Positions 50,547 to 60,302 of a stretch of 64,000 bases of DNA are shown here, one piece after another. How positions within the stretch are numbered: position 1 is the first letter of the stretch; each line of letters begins with the position of its first letter. The translations under genes and the position numbers were made by a program. The notes below the pieces were generated by a model. The model had not been told where the DNA came from. It made no database searches and saw only the letters and a list, made by a program, of their open reading frames with translations. Source of the stretch: CAZNPH01 sp964574985 (GTDB lineage Bacteria; Bacteroidota; Bacteroidia; Bacteroidales; SM23-62); the NCBI GenBank assembly GCA_964574985.1, contig CAZNPH010000012.1, positions 1 to 64,000 of the forward strand. Direction: 5' to 3'.

Positions 50547-53500
50547 TCAGTCCTGATGTATGTATACTTTGCTGGTTATGATCTTTCCGGTCATTTTCAG
50601 CCGGACCAGGTACAATCCGGAAGGATCGGTCATATGTATGACATTGAGTGGCACTTTCTCCATTTTCCGGATGAATATCTTTTTGCCCAGCAGGTTATAG
50701 AGCTCCATCTCAATAAGTTTTTCAGGTGCCTCCGTTTTGATGAATAACCGGTTACCGGATGAATAAATACGCACAAATTCTTCATGCCCGTTTTGCCGTA
50801 TTCCGGTCACATTGATGCTCAGACTATTGCTGGTCAGGTCAACGGCCCGGGTAAGGGCCGGAGACAGGACGGTAATGCTGAAGTCCGTGATCCCCTGGGA
50901 AAACGGTGTTCCGTCATATTCTATGATCAGCATGGCATGGGTGGAATCTGACCAGGTCACCGTATCGGTTTCCGTTCCGGCGGGAGCATTGTTGAGAACA
51001 AAATCATCCCTGGAAAGTATGGTGTCGGAGAATTGAACCTGAGTGAGTTCCACGATGATCCCGGCTCCGTCCAGATTGTCAGCGGTCAATCCCTCATGGG
51101 ATATGCTTACTCCGGCCGGTTCGTCTACAGCGGCAATTGAGAGGCTGTCGCTGTTGACTTCCCCGTATCCGTTCAGTGCATCCGGAAGGATCCGGAGATT
51201 GAAAAAGGGATAATCCGCATCGAAATCGGTATGATCGAATGCAAGGTGGAGGGTAGCGCTGTCGTTGCGGATATGCCTTACGCTGTCCAGGGAAAGGCCG
51301 GGGGGCACATTGTTCAGAATGAAATGTGCCGGGTCAGTTTCGGAGCCGGAGAATGTCTCATGGAACAGGCCAAGCTGAATGACGGCACCGTCCAGATTCT
51401 GTTCATCCAGGGCAATCCCGCCGGTATTGATTTCGGCATATTCCCGGAGTGCCCTGAAGACAACACCGGTCCCCGCGGAAATGTCCGCACCGGTATGGTC
51501 ATTGATCTCGGCGGCTCCGACGGTCACACTGAAATCTTCCATATCCTCATCGTAATCGGCTGTCCTGTTGCCGTTCAGGGTAAGCAATACTTCTGTTTTG
51601 TCAGGACGGTCAATGCTGCCTACCGATACACCCTGGGGCATGGTACCGAAGGTCCAGTTGCCGGTTTGCAGTGTATCGGCAAATGTGCCTCCCTGAAGGC
51701 TTACGGTAATGACCTCTCCGTCTTCCATACCCTCGGTAATGTTCCCGTCATCTGTGATCTGGATGGATTCTTCATCGTCCGTGGCATCGATGGCAAGGGC
51801 ATTGCTGGCAATGCTGTTGCCCCGGGACAGTTCCTGTCCGTCCACCAGGACATAGAAATTGGATATGTCCGTGTCGAAATCCGTGCTGTCGAAAGCCAGG
51901 ACAATGCCAGCACTGTCGATATCGATGTAATGGACGGAAGCTGCGGTAAGTCCGTCCGGTCCATTGACAAGCCCGAAATTCTGCAGGTCCAGTGTCCCGT
52001 CGGCAAAGGTTTCATTCCTCAGTCCGAGCAAAATGGTATCCCCGTCAAGGTTCTCCTCGGTCAGTCCGGCATGATGTAAAAAAGCCTGTTCCGGTTCGAT
52101 TGCAGCGGCAATTGAGAGGCTGTCGCTGTTGACTTCCCCGTATCCGTTCAGTGCATCNNNNNNNNNNNNNNNNNNNNNNNNNNNNNNNNNNNNNNNNNNN
52201 NNNNNNNNNNNNNNNNNNNNNNNNNNNNNNNNNNNNNNNNNNNNNNNNNNNNNNNNNAATACTTCTGTTTTGTCAGGACGGTCAATGCTGCCTACCGATA
52301 CACCCTGGGGCAGACCGGACAGGGTCCAGTTGGCCTGGTTCAATGTGGTTGCAAAAGTGCCCCCGGTGAGGGTTACCGTGATCTTTTCCCCGTCTTCGGC
52401 CCCCTCGGTGATGCCGTCATCGGCCATGGCTATGGATTCACTGTCATCGGAAGCCACAAAAGTGATTCCGCTCAACGCCGCAGCCGGTGTTCCGGAAAAG
52501 ACCAGTTCAGCCGCTCCCACGGTCAGTTGTGCCGTGGTGATGTCGCTGTCATAATCCGTTGTGCGGTTTCCGCCCAGTTCTACAGTTGCATGGTAATCGT
52601 CGATCCGGGTAACGGAATGGATGCTTACCCCTTCCGGCATATTGGACAGGGTCCAGTTGTCGGTATTCAGGACAGGGATGAACTCGTCATTGTCCAGGGA
52701 AACATTGATCATCTCACCGTCTTCAGAACCTTCACTGATCTGCCCGTCATCCGACATGGTCAGGCTGACCGGGAAAATTCCGTTTTCCCCGGCGGTAAAA
52801 TCCGAAAACAAACTGACCGTTGCGGTGATCAGGTTACCGGCCGGAGTGACCGCACCGAGCCTGAGCCAGTCCGTTTCACGATACTGGCAGCCGACCAGGT
52901 GGTTTTCGTCCCCCACGATGTCAGTATCCTTGTACAGGAGGGAAAGCTCACATGAAAATGCATCGATGTTGTTGCTGGCAACGGTCCAGTAACGGTTGAT
53001 GTAATCGGTGGAGGCAGGATTTTCGGGATGCTTTGAAGGATGAACGGCCATGGTGGCCCAGGCCCCGCTGCCAAAGTTACCCGACGTAAAATTCAGGGTG
53101 GCGGGGGAATAGGCATTCCCCCCGGAGGCAGTACCCACCGGATAGGTAAAGCTTTCCGTGCCGGAAAAGTATTTTTTGAGCGTGCCGCCTCCGGAAGCAT
53201 CGATCATGGTATGTTTATCGGGTGTTCCTGTAATGTCTGCCGTGTCTCCCAGTTCCATGTTGCCGGGATCAAGAAATACGATTCCTGTATCCAGATGAAG
53301 GTCTCCGCTTATAAAAACATCACTTTCCAGTGTCAGTCCGTTCGCATTTTCAACGGTCAGATTTCCAAACCGGGTGGATGCGGTGCCACCGATGGTTTGT
53401 TGAGCAGTTCCGCAGAATGTCACCAGTCCGCCTGTTGAGAGTCCGTCAATCACTTCTCCTGAATCTGCCTGGTTGCTCCAGTTACCCTCCAGTTGAATAT

Positions 53501-53738
53501 GGCCTTCCAGATCGACCAGTCCGTGATGGCTGCCGGAAGAACGGTTCAGAAAGCTCCCGCCGGACCCGCCGCCGATCATTAAAACGGCGCCTTCGGAAAT
53601 CCTGATCCGCACACCGTTGTTGATCATCCCTTTCTGTGCGGATACAGCTCCGGCAAATAACAGGCAAAGCAATATGGCGGATGTTTTCCGCCAGATTCCG
53701 GCCGTTTGGGATTTTATGTTGGGGAGGCTTCTGGTCAT
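50547..53738 (-). CDS. Large T9SS-secreted repetitive beta-sandwich protein, with an assembly gap
   Basis: 1,063 aa as assembled (34 residues are unknown). An N-terminal signal (about 15-35) is followed by a region with polysaccharide-binding/autotransporter-like motifs and a head with FTYPVGTASGGNAYSPATL. Then come repeated modules of about 95-100 residues, of two types, with motifs EDGE-x-I-x-V-x-L, GGTFA, NWTLS-x-x-PQGVSVGS and LxGNRT-x-DYD. The C-terminus is a type A T9SS sorting domain (MELYNLLGKKIFIRKM, SGLYLVRLKMTGKIIT). Start overlaps the upstream stop (ATGA at 53735-53738). The N run 52158-52257 hides part of a 975-bp repeat. Confidence 0.87.
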   Translation of the reverse strand: MTRSLPNIKSQTAGIWRKTSAILLCLLFAGAVSAQKGMINNGVRIRISEGAVLMIGGGSGGSFLNRSSGSHHGLVDLEGHIQLEGNWSNQADSGEVIDGLSTGGLVTFCGTAQQTIGGTASTRFGNLTVENANGLTLESDVFISGDLHLDTGIVFLDPGNMELGDTADITGTPDKHTMIDASGGGTLKKYFSGTESFTYPVGTASGGNAYSPATLNFTSGNFGSGAWATMAVHPSKHPENPASTDYINRYWTVASNNIDAFSCELSLLYKDTDIVGDENHLVGCQYRETDWLRLGAVTPAGNLITATVSLFSDFTAGENGIFPVSLTMSDDGQISEGSEDGEMINVSLDNDEFIPVLNTDNWTLSNMPEGVSIHSVTRIDDYHATVELGGNRTTDYDSDITTAQLTVGAAELVFSGTPAAALSGITFVASDDSESIAMADDGITEGAEDGEKITVTLTGGTFATTLNQANWTLSGLPQGVSVGSIDRPDKTEVXXXXXXXXXXXXXXXXXXXXXXXXXXXXXXXXXXDALNGYGEVNSDSLSIAAAIEPEQAFLHHAGLTEENLDGDTILLGLRNETFADGTLDLQNFGLVNGPDGLTAASVHYIDIDSAGIVLAFDSTDFDTDISNFYVLVDGQELSRGNSIASNALAIDATDDEESIQITDDGNITEGMEDGEVITVSLQGGTFADTLQTGNWTFGTMPQGVSVGSIDRPDKTEVLLTLNGNRTADYDEDMEDFSVTVGAAEINDHTGADISAGTGVVFRALREYAEINTGGIALDEQNLDGAVIQLGLFHETFSGSETDPAHFILNNVPPGLSLDSVRHIRNDSATLHLAFDHTDFDADYPFFNLRILPDALNGYGEVNSDSLSIAAVDEPAGVSISHEGLTADNLDGAGIIVELTQVQFSDTILSRDDFVLNNAPAGTETDTVTWSDSTHAMLIIEYDGTPFSQGITDFSITVLSPALTRAVDLTSNSLSINVTGIRQNGHEEFVRIYSSGNRLFIKTEAPEKLIEMELYNLLGKKIFIRKMEKVPLNVIHMTDPSGLYLVRLKMTGKIITSKVYIHQD
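51131..52564. repeat. 975-bp direct repeat, partly lost in the N gap
   Basis: A block starting CGGCAATTGAGAGG at 51131 recurs at 52106, and a block starting AATACTTCTG at 51586 recurs at 52258, just after the Ns. The first pair are 975 bp apart, i.e. 325 codons. If the period holds, the second pair should be 975 bp apart too, so the gap is about 403 bp rather than 100 bp. The difference (303 bp) is a multiple of three and keeps the reading frame. The right end given here is the approximate extent of the second copy. Confidence 0.7.
52158..52257. other. Assembly gap (100 Ns)
   Basis: Exactly 100 unknown bases, the usual placeholder length, inside the repetitive region of the T9SS protein gene. 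Both flanks are near-identical copies of sequence 975 bp upstream, so the gap results from a repeat that the assembler could not resolve. Confidence 0.97.
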
Positions 53739-56206
53739 TGTGCTTTGTTGAGCTGCTCCAGGGTTGCTTTGATCTCTTCAAGCTCCCGTTCGATCTCCTC
53801 CATCCGGTCCAGCTTTTTTTCCAGTTTATTGATCATTTCCGTTTGTTTCCGTGAAAGGGAAGCCCAGATGTTCAGTCCGACACTGGTGCGGATCTTTTTG
53901 ATCCCGGGACCGGGGGATGATTCCCAGGCAATGCCCACTACCTGTCCGAACTGTTCCGGCTTGATCCGGGCCGGCCGGACGGCTGTTCCCGTCCCGTCAT
54001 GGCGTCCCGAAGCGAGAATATAATCGCCTGCATGTACCTTTCCTCTGACTTTTACAGGCACGATGCCCACAAATCCCACTTTTTCATACAGATGTTTATG
54101 TTCTTTTCCCGGATCGTTGCCCAGGACGATGGGTGTCGAGGAAACGGCCATCAATAATTCAGCCCCGCTTGTATTTTTGGTGATCCTGCCTCCGTGCACT
54201 CCCACAATATCGCCCGCTTCAAAAGATTCACCCATGTCGAGGCAAGGCAGGTATTCTGCATAGTCGGCACTGCCAGAATTCAAAGTAATACCCCCGCTAT
54301 TATCTCCCTGTATGGATCCAACGGCAGCATCATTGCCTTCAAAAAAAGTGATGAAATTGCTGTAAATGGTCGGATCCCCGTCGGCATATCCGATCTTCAG
54401 GGCCAGTACGGCAGATCTGGCATTTGAACTATAACTATTTTCGATCAGGGCAATGTGTTTGTCAATAGTTGGTGTGGTGCTGGCAAGGATTGAACTTTCT
54501 ACATGAAGTAGATTATCCGGACTGCCGGTGCCAATCCCTACATTGTTGGCATTGAATACCAGAAGATCATTGTCAAATTCCCCGTAGATCAGGGGTGAAT
54601 CTGAATTGGTATTCTCAATATACAGCTTGTTGCTCCCCGTTGCATTTTCTCCGGCTTCCGATCCGAGGAATACATTGTTGCTTCCGTTGTTGCTGAGTCC
54701 GGCCTGGAATCCGAGCAGGGTATTGTAGTCCCCGACATTGTTCAGTCCGGTCATGTATCCCATCATGACATTGCTGGTTCCGTTGTTGTTCAGACCTGCC
54801 TGATTCCCGATGATGATGTTCGCGCCTCCCTGGCTGTCCCGTCCGGCATTGTCCCCGATAATCACGTTCCCGTTGTCTTCATTGAATTTTCCTGCCTCGT
54901 TCCCCAGCATTACGTTGGCATCCCCGCCGTAATTGTGATATTCGGGATAGCTGTAATAGCCGATGATCACATTGCTGATGGCTGTATTTTTCCATTTGCC
55001 CGCGTGGTTGCCGATAAATACATTGTAATCGCCGGTTGTATTGTAATAGCCACTCTGGTATCCCATAAAAAGGTTTCTGCTGCCAGAAGTGTTGCTGTAT
55101 CCGCTCTGGTAACCGAAAAATGAATTGTATTTTCCGTCCCCGGGAGACGGTTCATCCGGGGTGGTGTAGGTGCCGCTCTGCTGGCCGATGAAATAATTGT
55201 CACGATTGATGTGGAACATGTTGTTTTCACCCCCTTTGTAAGCTCCGAATCCGCCCACGGCGAATCCGCCTTTGATCCCTTTGGAACCCGGTTCGTTGTC
55301 CACATAGACGCGCACGCTGTCGGGGGTGATCCAGAGATAGTCGTTGGTCAGCCCCTTTAAGCTGGTATTGAATCCGCCCACGGCAAATCCGCCCTTGACG
55401 CCTTTGGAAGCGCCTGCTTCTTCATCCACGAACACCCGGACCCCCTGCGGATAGACTGCAAATACCGTCTGGCCGTCATTGCGCTTGACCTCGAAAAGGG
55501 GTTCATCGTTGACATCGCTGCCGCTTTTATTGCCTTTGACTTCCAGGCGGCTTTCCGGATTGTCGGTACCGATGCCTACGTTGTCGCTCAGATTCACGGG
55601 AAACAGCAATCCGGACGTTCCGTTCCGGTCCCAGGGGCTGCCTGAGGGAAGCAGGGCATCCACTTCGCTTTCCGTATAGTAGCGGTTGTCCAGGTTGTAG
55701 GAGCCGATGCCTGTGACATGGCCCAGGGAACCGATGGAAAGATCCTGGATCACTGTCCCGTTGCTGTAGTCCACACTGGACTGGCTGGAAAGGTCCTCAT
55801 GGGAAAAGGTCACATCGGATAAACCATTGAACGTACCTCCGCTCAGTCCGCTCCCGGCCGTGAGTTCGCCTAACCGGTTAAATTTGACCCAGTCGCTGCC
55901 TGACCAGTAATAATAGCCCGGATCGGGGTAACTCCCCGATGTCGAGCTGTTCCAGATCAGGAGTCCTTCCGGCTTGGTCCCTGAAATGGGATCGTCAGCC
56001 GAGACCAGTGCCACCCGGGGTACCAGCAGGCCTTTGCTCAGGGAATATACGTCCAGTATGGCCGTGGCGTCTGCATTGTGTTCTTCATCGTCGGTGATGG
56101 CAACATTCTGGGCGGAGGTGGGCGGACTGCAGATCAATACTGCGGCCAAAACAATACAAGCGGAAAGATGCTTTTTCAACGGGAGAAACAGAACATTTCT
56201 TCTCAT
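53735..56206 (-). CDS. Secreted repeat protein with C-terminal G2-like module
   Basis: 823 aa from the ATG at 56206 (MRRNVLFLPLKKHLSACIVL, signal peptide to TSAQ). The middle repeats the layout of the S74 protein: EVKRNDGQTVFAVYPQGVRV, KGGFAVGGF modules, then about 10 copies of the 17-residue NVFIG-type unit (about 390-560). The C-terminus differs: in place of S74 it has SADYAEYLPCLDMGESFEAG, then GDIVGVHGG, resembling the peptidase G2/IMC autoprocessing domain, and ends in a long coiled coil (KLEKKLDRMEEIERELEEI). It is probably a self-processing trimeric surface fibre. First gene of the operon. Confidence 0.85.
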   Translation of the reverse strand: MRRNVLFLPLKKHLSACIVLAAVLICSPPTSAQNVAITDDEEHNADATAILDVYSLSKGLLVPRVALVSADDPISGTKPEGLLIWNSSTSGSYPDPGYYYWSGSDWVKFNRLGELTAGSGLSGGTFNGLSDVTFSHEDLSSQSSVDYSNGTVIQDLSIGSLGHVTGIGSYNLDNRYYTESEVDALLPSGSPWDRNGTSGLLFPVNLSDNVGIGTDNPESRLEVKGNKSGSDVNDEPLFEVKRNDGQTVFAVYPQGVRVFVDEEAGASKGVKGGFAVGGFNTSLKGLTNDYLWITPDSVRVYVDNEPGSKGIKGGFAVGGFGAYKGGENNMFHINRDNYFIGQQSGTYTTPDEPSPGDGKYNSFFGYQSGYSNTSGSRNLFMGYQSGYYNTTGDYNVFIGNHAGKWKNTAISNVIIGYYSYPEYHNYGGDANVMLGNEAGKFNEDNGNVIIGDNAGRDSQGGANIIIGNQAGLNNNGTSNVMMGYMTGLNNVGDYNTLLGFQAGLSNNGSNNVFLGSEAGENATGSNKLYIENTNSDSPLIYGEFDNDLLVFNANNVGIGTGSPDNLLHVESSILASTTPTIDKHIALIENSYSSNARSAVLALKIGYADGDPTIYSNFITFFEGNDAAVGSIQGDNSGGITLNSGSADYAEYLPCLDMGESFEAGDIVGVHGGRITKNTSGAELLMAVSSTPIVLGNDPGKEHKHLYEKVGFVGIVPVKVRGKVHAGDYILASGRHDGTGTAVRPARIKPEQFGQVVGIAWESSPGPGIKKIRTSVGLNIWASLSRKQTEMINKLEKKLDRMEEIERELEEIKATLEQLNKAQ

Positions 56207-56370
56207 GGTTGATCGGATTAGGTCGTTTTTTCTTAAATGCATATTACGAAATCTCTGAAATCTGGTTGTGAATTTCAAATGATTTTTGACCAATCCGAAA
56301 AAAGAAACAGGGAAGCCGGAAGGACTGCAGGTATTTTTCTTAATTTGTAAAAAGATTCGAATTCAAAAAA

Positions 56371-59300
56371 TTGACCGGATTGCCCGTGTTGAAAAAGTTT
56401 AAATTCCTGTTGCCCCTGGTCTTGCTGGTTGCGGGAAGCTGCCTGTACGGCCAGACGCATTTCGTACGTCTCACTTCCGGTGAGAATACCCTGAGCATAC
56501 ATAATGAAGATCAGGGGCAGATAAAGGTATGCCATACGCTTGCAGGTTTCGGACTGGAAAAGATTGAAACCCCGGAGGGGCCCTTTTTCAGGATTCGTAT
56601 CAAAGGAGCAGTGAAGCATGGCCATCCGGGAAAACCGGAATTGCCTGTGATCAACAGGTTGATACAGATCCCGGGGCAGGCGGAAACGGCCGTGAAAGTG
56701 AGTGTCTCAGGGGAAGAGGTCATTTCGCTCGATGCATATGAAAAAGGTTGCCGGATCTATCCGGAACAGCCTTCCAGACCCAAGCGCCCCGGGCCGGATA
56801 CCCTGGATTTTTTCTATGACCCCGGATCTTACAGAACAAATCTCTTTGATCCGGATGGGAGGGCGGTTCTCAAAAAGCTCGGTTCCATGCGGGGGGTGAA
56901 GCTGGCTCTTCTGGGCCTTTCGCCTTTCCGGTATGATCCGGCAGGAAATGTTCTGACAGTCTTTACCCGCATCGAGGTTTTGCTGGAATCCCGGATCGGT
57001 GAGCCATCCGGCGAGGGAAACAAGAGAAAGAAACACCATTCCCCGGTTTTTGACCGGTTGTTTGCCGATGTATTGAATTATAAGCCGTTTGGTGCAGGAG
57101 AATATGAAAATAAAAGGCCATTGGGCTTTGTCATCCTTGCCGACACGGTGTTCCGGGATGCCCTGCAACCATTCGTTCAATGGAAGACCCGGAAAGGCTA
57201 CAGGGTTACACAGTTGTACAAAGGTGTTGACAGTGCCGGGACTTCAGCAAAAGAGCTGAGGGAAACCCTTTCCGGTCTTTACCATGGGAAGGAGGGAGAA
57301 AATCCGGGATTCACCTATTTGCTGATCGCCGGGGATGTGGAACATATCCCTGCTTCCCCTTCCTCCGGCCAGATCACGGATCTGTATTATGCCGAATATG
57401 ACGGGGAAGGGGACTACCTGCCGGAAGTATACTGTGGGCGGTTCTCCGCTGCGGATACGTCGGACCTGAAGGTTCAGATCAGGAAAACCCTGGAATATGA
57501 ACAATACCGGTTCGCTGATCCGGATTTCCTGAACAGGGCCGTCATGATCGCGGGGATAGATCCGGTATATGCCCCCACATACGGGAACGGTCAGATCAAT
57601 TACGGGAACCGGTACTATTTCAACGGCCGGCACGGAATAACCCCGGCAACCTATCTTCATCCGGAGTCGGGCGGGATGGCAGGGGAGATCGTCCGGATGA
57701 TCAGCCGGGGTGCCGGATTTGTAAATTATACCGGCCACGGTTATCCCGACCGCTGGGGTAATCCCAGGATTGACAAGGCCGCTGTGGACACCATGCAGAA
57801 TGCAGGCAAATACCCCCTGGTTATCGGGAACGGATGTTCTTCTGCACTTTATTCAAGGCCTGAATGTTTCGGGGAAGCCATGGTGAGGGCACCGGAAAAA
57901 GGGGCATTGGGTTATATCGGGTGCACCAATGATTCATACTGGGATGAGGATTATTTCTGGTCCGTAGGCGTGGGACCGGTATCTGCGGATCCCTCTTTTC
58001 AGGAGACCGGCAAGGGAGCCTACGACCGCCTTTTTCATGATCATGGGGAACCTCCTGAGGAGTGGTATATTGCACAGGGCCAGGTTGTTCATGCCGGAAA
58101 TCTGGCGGTTACCACAGGAAATCCGCGAAGAGCCCGCTACTACTGGGAAATATACAATCTTCTGGGAGACCCCTCTTTGATGCCTTATTTTTCTGCGCCT
58201 CCCGCTATGAAGGTTTATCACCCCGGCATGGTACGTCAAAGTGCAGATTCTGTTGTTCTATACGCGGAACCCTGCAGTTATGGCGCCATATCCTTTGATG
58301 ACCGTCTGTTTGCTGCAGGATTTGCAGATCAGGGAGGCAGGATCGTCCTTTATCCGGACACGTTTCCCGGCACCGGCCGGGCCGGTCTGGTGGTCACGGG
58401 ACAAAACCTGCAGCCATATTTCGACACTTTGGGAATTTCCGGGGATTCTGTTCCCTGCATATCTTTTGCCGGATATTCGTTCCGGGATTCCGGTGAATAC
58501 ATGAACGGATCGGCTGATCCCGGTGAGAAAGCCTATATCGATCTGCATCTGGTCAATGAAGGACCCGGCAGTTTGGATTCTGTGCAAATCGTGTTGTCAT
58601 CACCGGATCCTTTTGTTGAAATCAGGGACAGCATGGCCTTTCCGGACAGTCTGGCCGGAGGGCAACATTTCCAAACCGGTACCGCGTTCTGCCTGAAGGT
58701 AAAGGACAGCATACCCGACGGGCACACAAGCATACTGAAACTGGATATTGCATCAAATGGCGGGGATAAACAGACTTTGTTCTTTGATCTTGTTTTGCAT
58801 GCTCCGGTGCCGGGATTTGACGGGATAACATTTTTCGACCGGCGGTATGGGAACGGGAACGGAAAACCAGATCCCGGTGAAACTCTGGAGCTGTGGGTGC
58901 TGGTTAAAAATTCGGGAAGCAGCATGGCCCGGCAAATTTGTGGATCGCTTAAGGCCAAACACGGACCTGTTGAGGTGGAGTCTGCCAGGGATACCCTAAA
59001 GGACCTGGATCAGGGAGAAAGGAAATATCTGAAGTTCGGCCTGTCTGTTGACAGTATGGCGGAAACCGGCAGTATGATGGGCATGCTGGTGGAGTTAAGC
59101 ACCGGCCGGCTGGTGATTAGAGATAGTATAGAAAGCCGGACGGGATGGATCACGGAAGATTTTGAAACGGGCTCCTTCCGTTTGTATCCCTGGGAAAACG
59201 ATACGGCTGCCCCATGGATAATTTCGGGCCTGTTTACGGCCGGCGGGTTGTTCAGTGCAGGATCGGGGAATATCAATGATTTCGGAACTTCAGGTTTGAT

Positions 59301-60174
59301 CATGGATATGCATGTTATGGAGGATGATACCATTATTTTCCACAAAAAAGTGTCTTCCGAAGCGGATTATGATTTTCTCAGGTTCTACATTGATACGGTG
59401 GAAATGGCCAGATGGTCGGGTGAAAAAGCATGGTCGGAATCATTTTTCCCGGTGGCGGAAGGCCACCATGTATTTGAATGGAGGTATACCAAGGATAAAT
59501 CCCTTTCCATGGGCTACGACCGGGCATGGATCGACAATATTGTTTTTCCCCGGTATTCCTTTTCAGAAAATGATCCCGGCGTGGTCCAAATCCTTTCCCC
59601 ATCCGGAGAAGGAATATTTTCGCATGATGAGACGGTCAGCATTGAGATCAGGAATTTCGGGAAACAGGCCATAAACGAACTGGTTGCGGGTTATTTGCTG
59701 GATTACCAGATCATGGAGGTGGATACACTCCGGACAGGTCTGGATCCGGATTCCTCACTGGTCCACTGCTTCAGTGTGCCTGCTGATCTTTCGGTTCCCG
59801 GAGAATATGAAATCTATGTATTCATTGCACATCCGGAAGACCGGTACCATGGCAATGACTCCCTTCGTTCTGTGGTCAGGCGCTTAAATACCACAGGGGA
59901 AAACCGGTTTCCGGCCGATACCGGAATTTGCAGGGTATATCCCAACCCCTCCCGGGGTTTATTCCATGTTGAAGCAAAATTCACCGGAACCCGGGATGTT
60001 ATATGTGAAATACGGGATCCCAACGGGCGGTTGATCAGGAAACGGGAATATCCCGGTACAGAGGATGGTTTTCGAGCTGCCATCGATCTTTCCGGGGAGC
60101 CCCCGGGACATTATCTTCTGCTGATCAGGGCAGGGGTGCGGATATATAGCCAGGTACTGGTCCACCTGCCTTAA
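56371..60174 (+). CDS. Gingipain-type C25 cysteine peptidase with T9SS sorting domain
   Basis: 1,267 aa if the TTG at 56371 is used; no ATG fits, and the alternatives (GTG 56386, TTG 56389) are also non-ATG. The signal peptide (about 10-28) ends SCLYGQ. A propeptide-like region precedes the catalytic domain (about 250-620) with RNRYYFNGRHG-like lead-in, catalytic His456 (NYTGHGYPDRWG) and Cys489 (IGNGCSSALYS). Ig-like domains (about 620-1,180) follow and the C-terminus is a type A T9SS sorting domain (VYPNPSRGLFHVEA, IYSQVLVHLP). The enzyme acts at the cell surface; in Porphyromonas such proteases process T9SS cargo. It diverges from the surface operon. Confidence 0.92.
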   Translation: MTGLPVLKKFKFLLPLVLLVAGSCLYGQTHFVRLTSGENTLSIHNEDQGQIKVCHTLAGFGLEKIETPEGPFFRIRIKGAVKHGHPGKPELPVINRLIQIPGQAETAVKVSVSGEEVISLDAYEKGCRIYPEQPSRPKRPGPDTLDFFYDPGSYRTNLFDPDGRAVLKKLGSMRGVKLALLGLSPFRYDPAGNVLTVFTRIEVLLESRIGEPSGEGNKRKKHHSPVFDRLFADVLNYKPFGAGEYENKRPLGFVILADTVFRDALQPFVQWKTRKGYRVTQLYKGVDSAGTSAKELRETLSGLYHGKEGENPGFTYLLIAGDVEHIPASPSSGQITDLYYAEYDGEGDYLPEVYCGRFSAADTSDLKVQIRKTLEYEQYRFADPDFLNRAVMIAGIDPVYAPTYGNGQINYGNRYYFNGRHGITPATYLHPESGGMAGEIVRMISRGAGFVNYTGHGYPDRWGNPRIDKAAVDTMQNAGKYPLVIGNGCSSALYSRPECFGEAMVRAPEKGALGYIGCTNDSYWDEDYFWSVGVGPVSADPSFQETGKGAYDRLFHDHGEPPEEWYIAQGQVVHAGNLAVTTGNPRRARYYWEIYNLLGDPSLMPYFSAPPAMKVYHPGMVRQSADSVVLYAEPCSYGAISFDDRLFAAGFADQGGRIVLYPDTFPGTGRAGLVVTGQNLQPYFDTLGISGDSVPCISFAGYSFRDSGEYMNGSADPGEKAYIDLHLVNEGPGSLDSVQIVLSSPDPFVEIRDSMAFPDSLAGGQHFQTGTAFCLKVKDSIPDGHTSILKLDIASNGGDKQTLFFDLVLHAPVPGFDGITFFDRRYGNGNGKPDPGETLELWVLVKNSGSSMARQICGSLKAKHGPVEVESARDTLKDLDQGERKYLKFGLSVDSMAETGSMMGMLVELSTGRLVIRDSIESRTGWITEDFETGSFRLYPWENDTAAPWIISGLFTAGGLFSAGSGNINDFGTSGLIMDMHVMEDDTIIFHKKVSSEADYDFLRFYIDTVEMARWSGEKAWSESFFPVAEGHHVFEWRYTKDKSLSMGYDRAWIDNIVFPRYSFSENDPGVVQILSPSGEGIFSHDETVSIEIRNFGKQAINELVAGYLLDYQIMEVDTLRTGLDPDSSLVHCFSVPADLSVPGEYEIYVFIAHPEDRYHGNDSLRSVVRRLNTTGENRFPADTGICRVYPNPSRGLFHVEAKFTGTRDVICEIRDPNGRLIRKREYPGTEDGFRAAIDLSGEPPGHYLLLIRAGVRIYSQVLVHLP

Positions 60175-60235
60175 GTTGCCATTCGGTTATCCGTTCTGAA
60201 TGCAGGCATATTTTTTGTGCCTTGGATACATGCCG

Positions 60236-60270
60236 CCCTGATTACAGGGTTTCTTTGTTTTTCTGTTTTT
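60236..60270 (+). terminator. Possible terminator after the C25 peptidase gene
   Basis: CCCTG (60236-60240) and CAGGG (60245-60249) enclose ATTA, followed by a T-rich stretch (TTTCTTTGTTTTTCTG). The stem is short, so it is a weak candidate. Confidence 0.35.
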
Positions 60271-60302
60271 TCATACTTTTATATCAAAGTAAATATACTT
60301 CC

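Noticed and set aside
51231..52079. 282-codon plus-strand frame opposite the repetitive T9SS protein
   Set aside because: Antisense to a gene with a signal peptide, modules and sorting domain; its regular look reflects the repeats on the other strand.
43912..56206. Prophage, because of S74 and G2-like tail-spike domains
   Set aside because: No capsid, portal, terminase, tail-tube or integrase genes are present; the proteins have signal peptides and share an operon with T9SS cargo.
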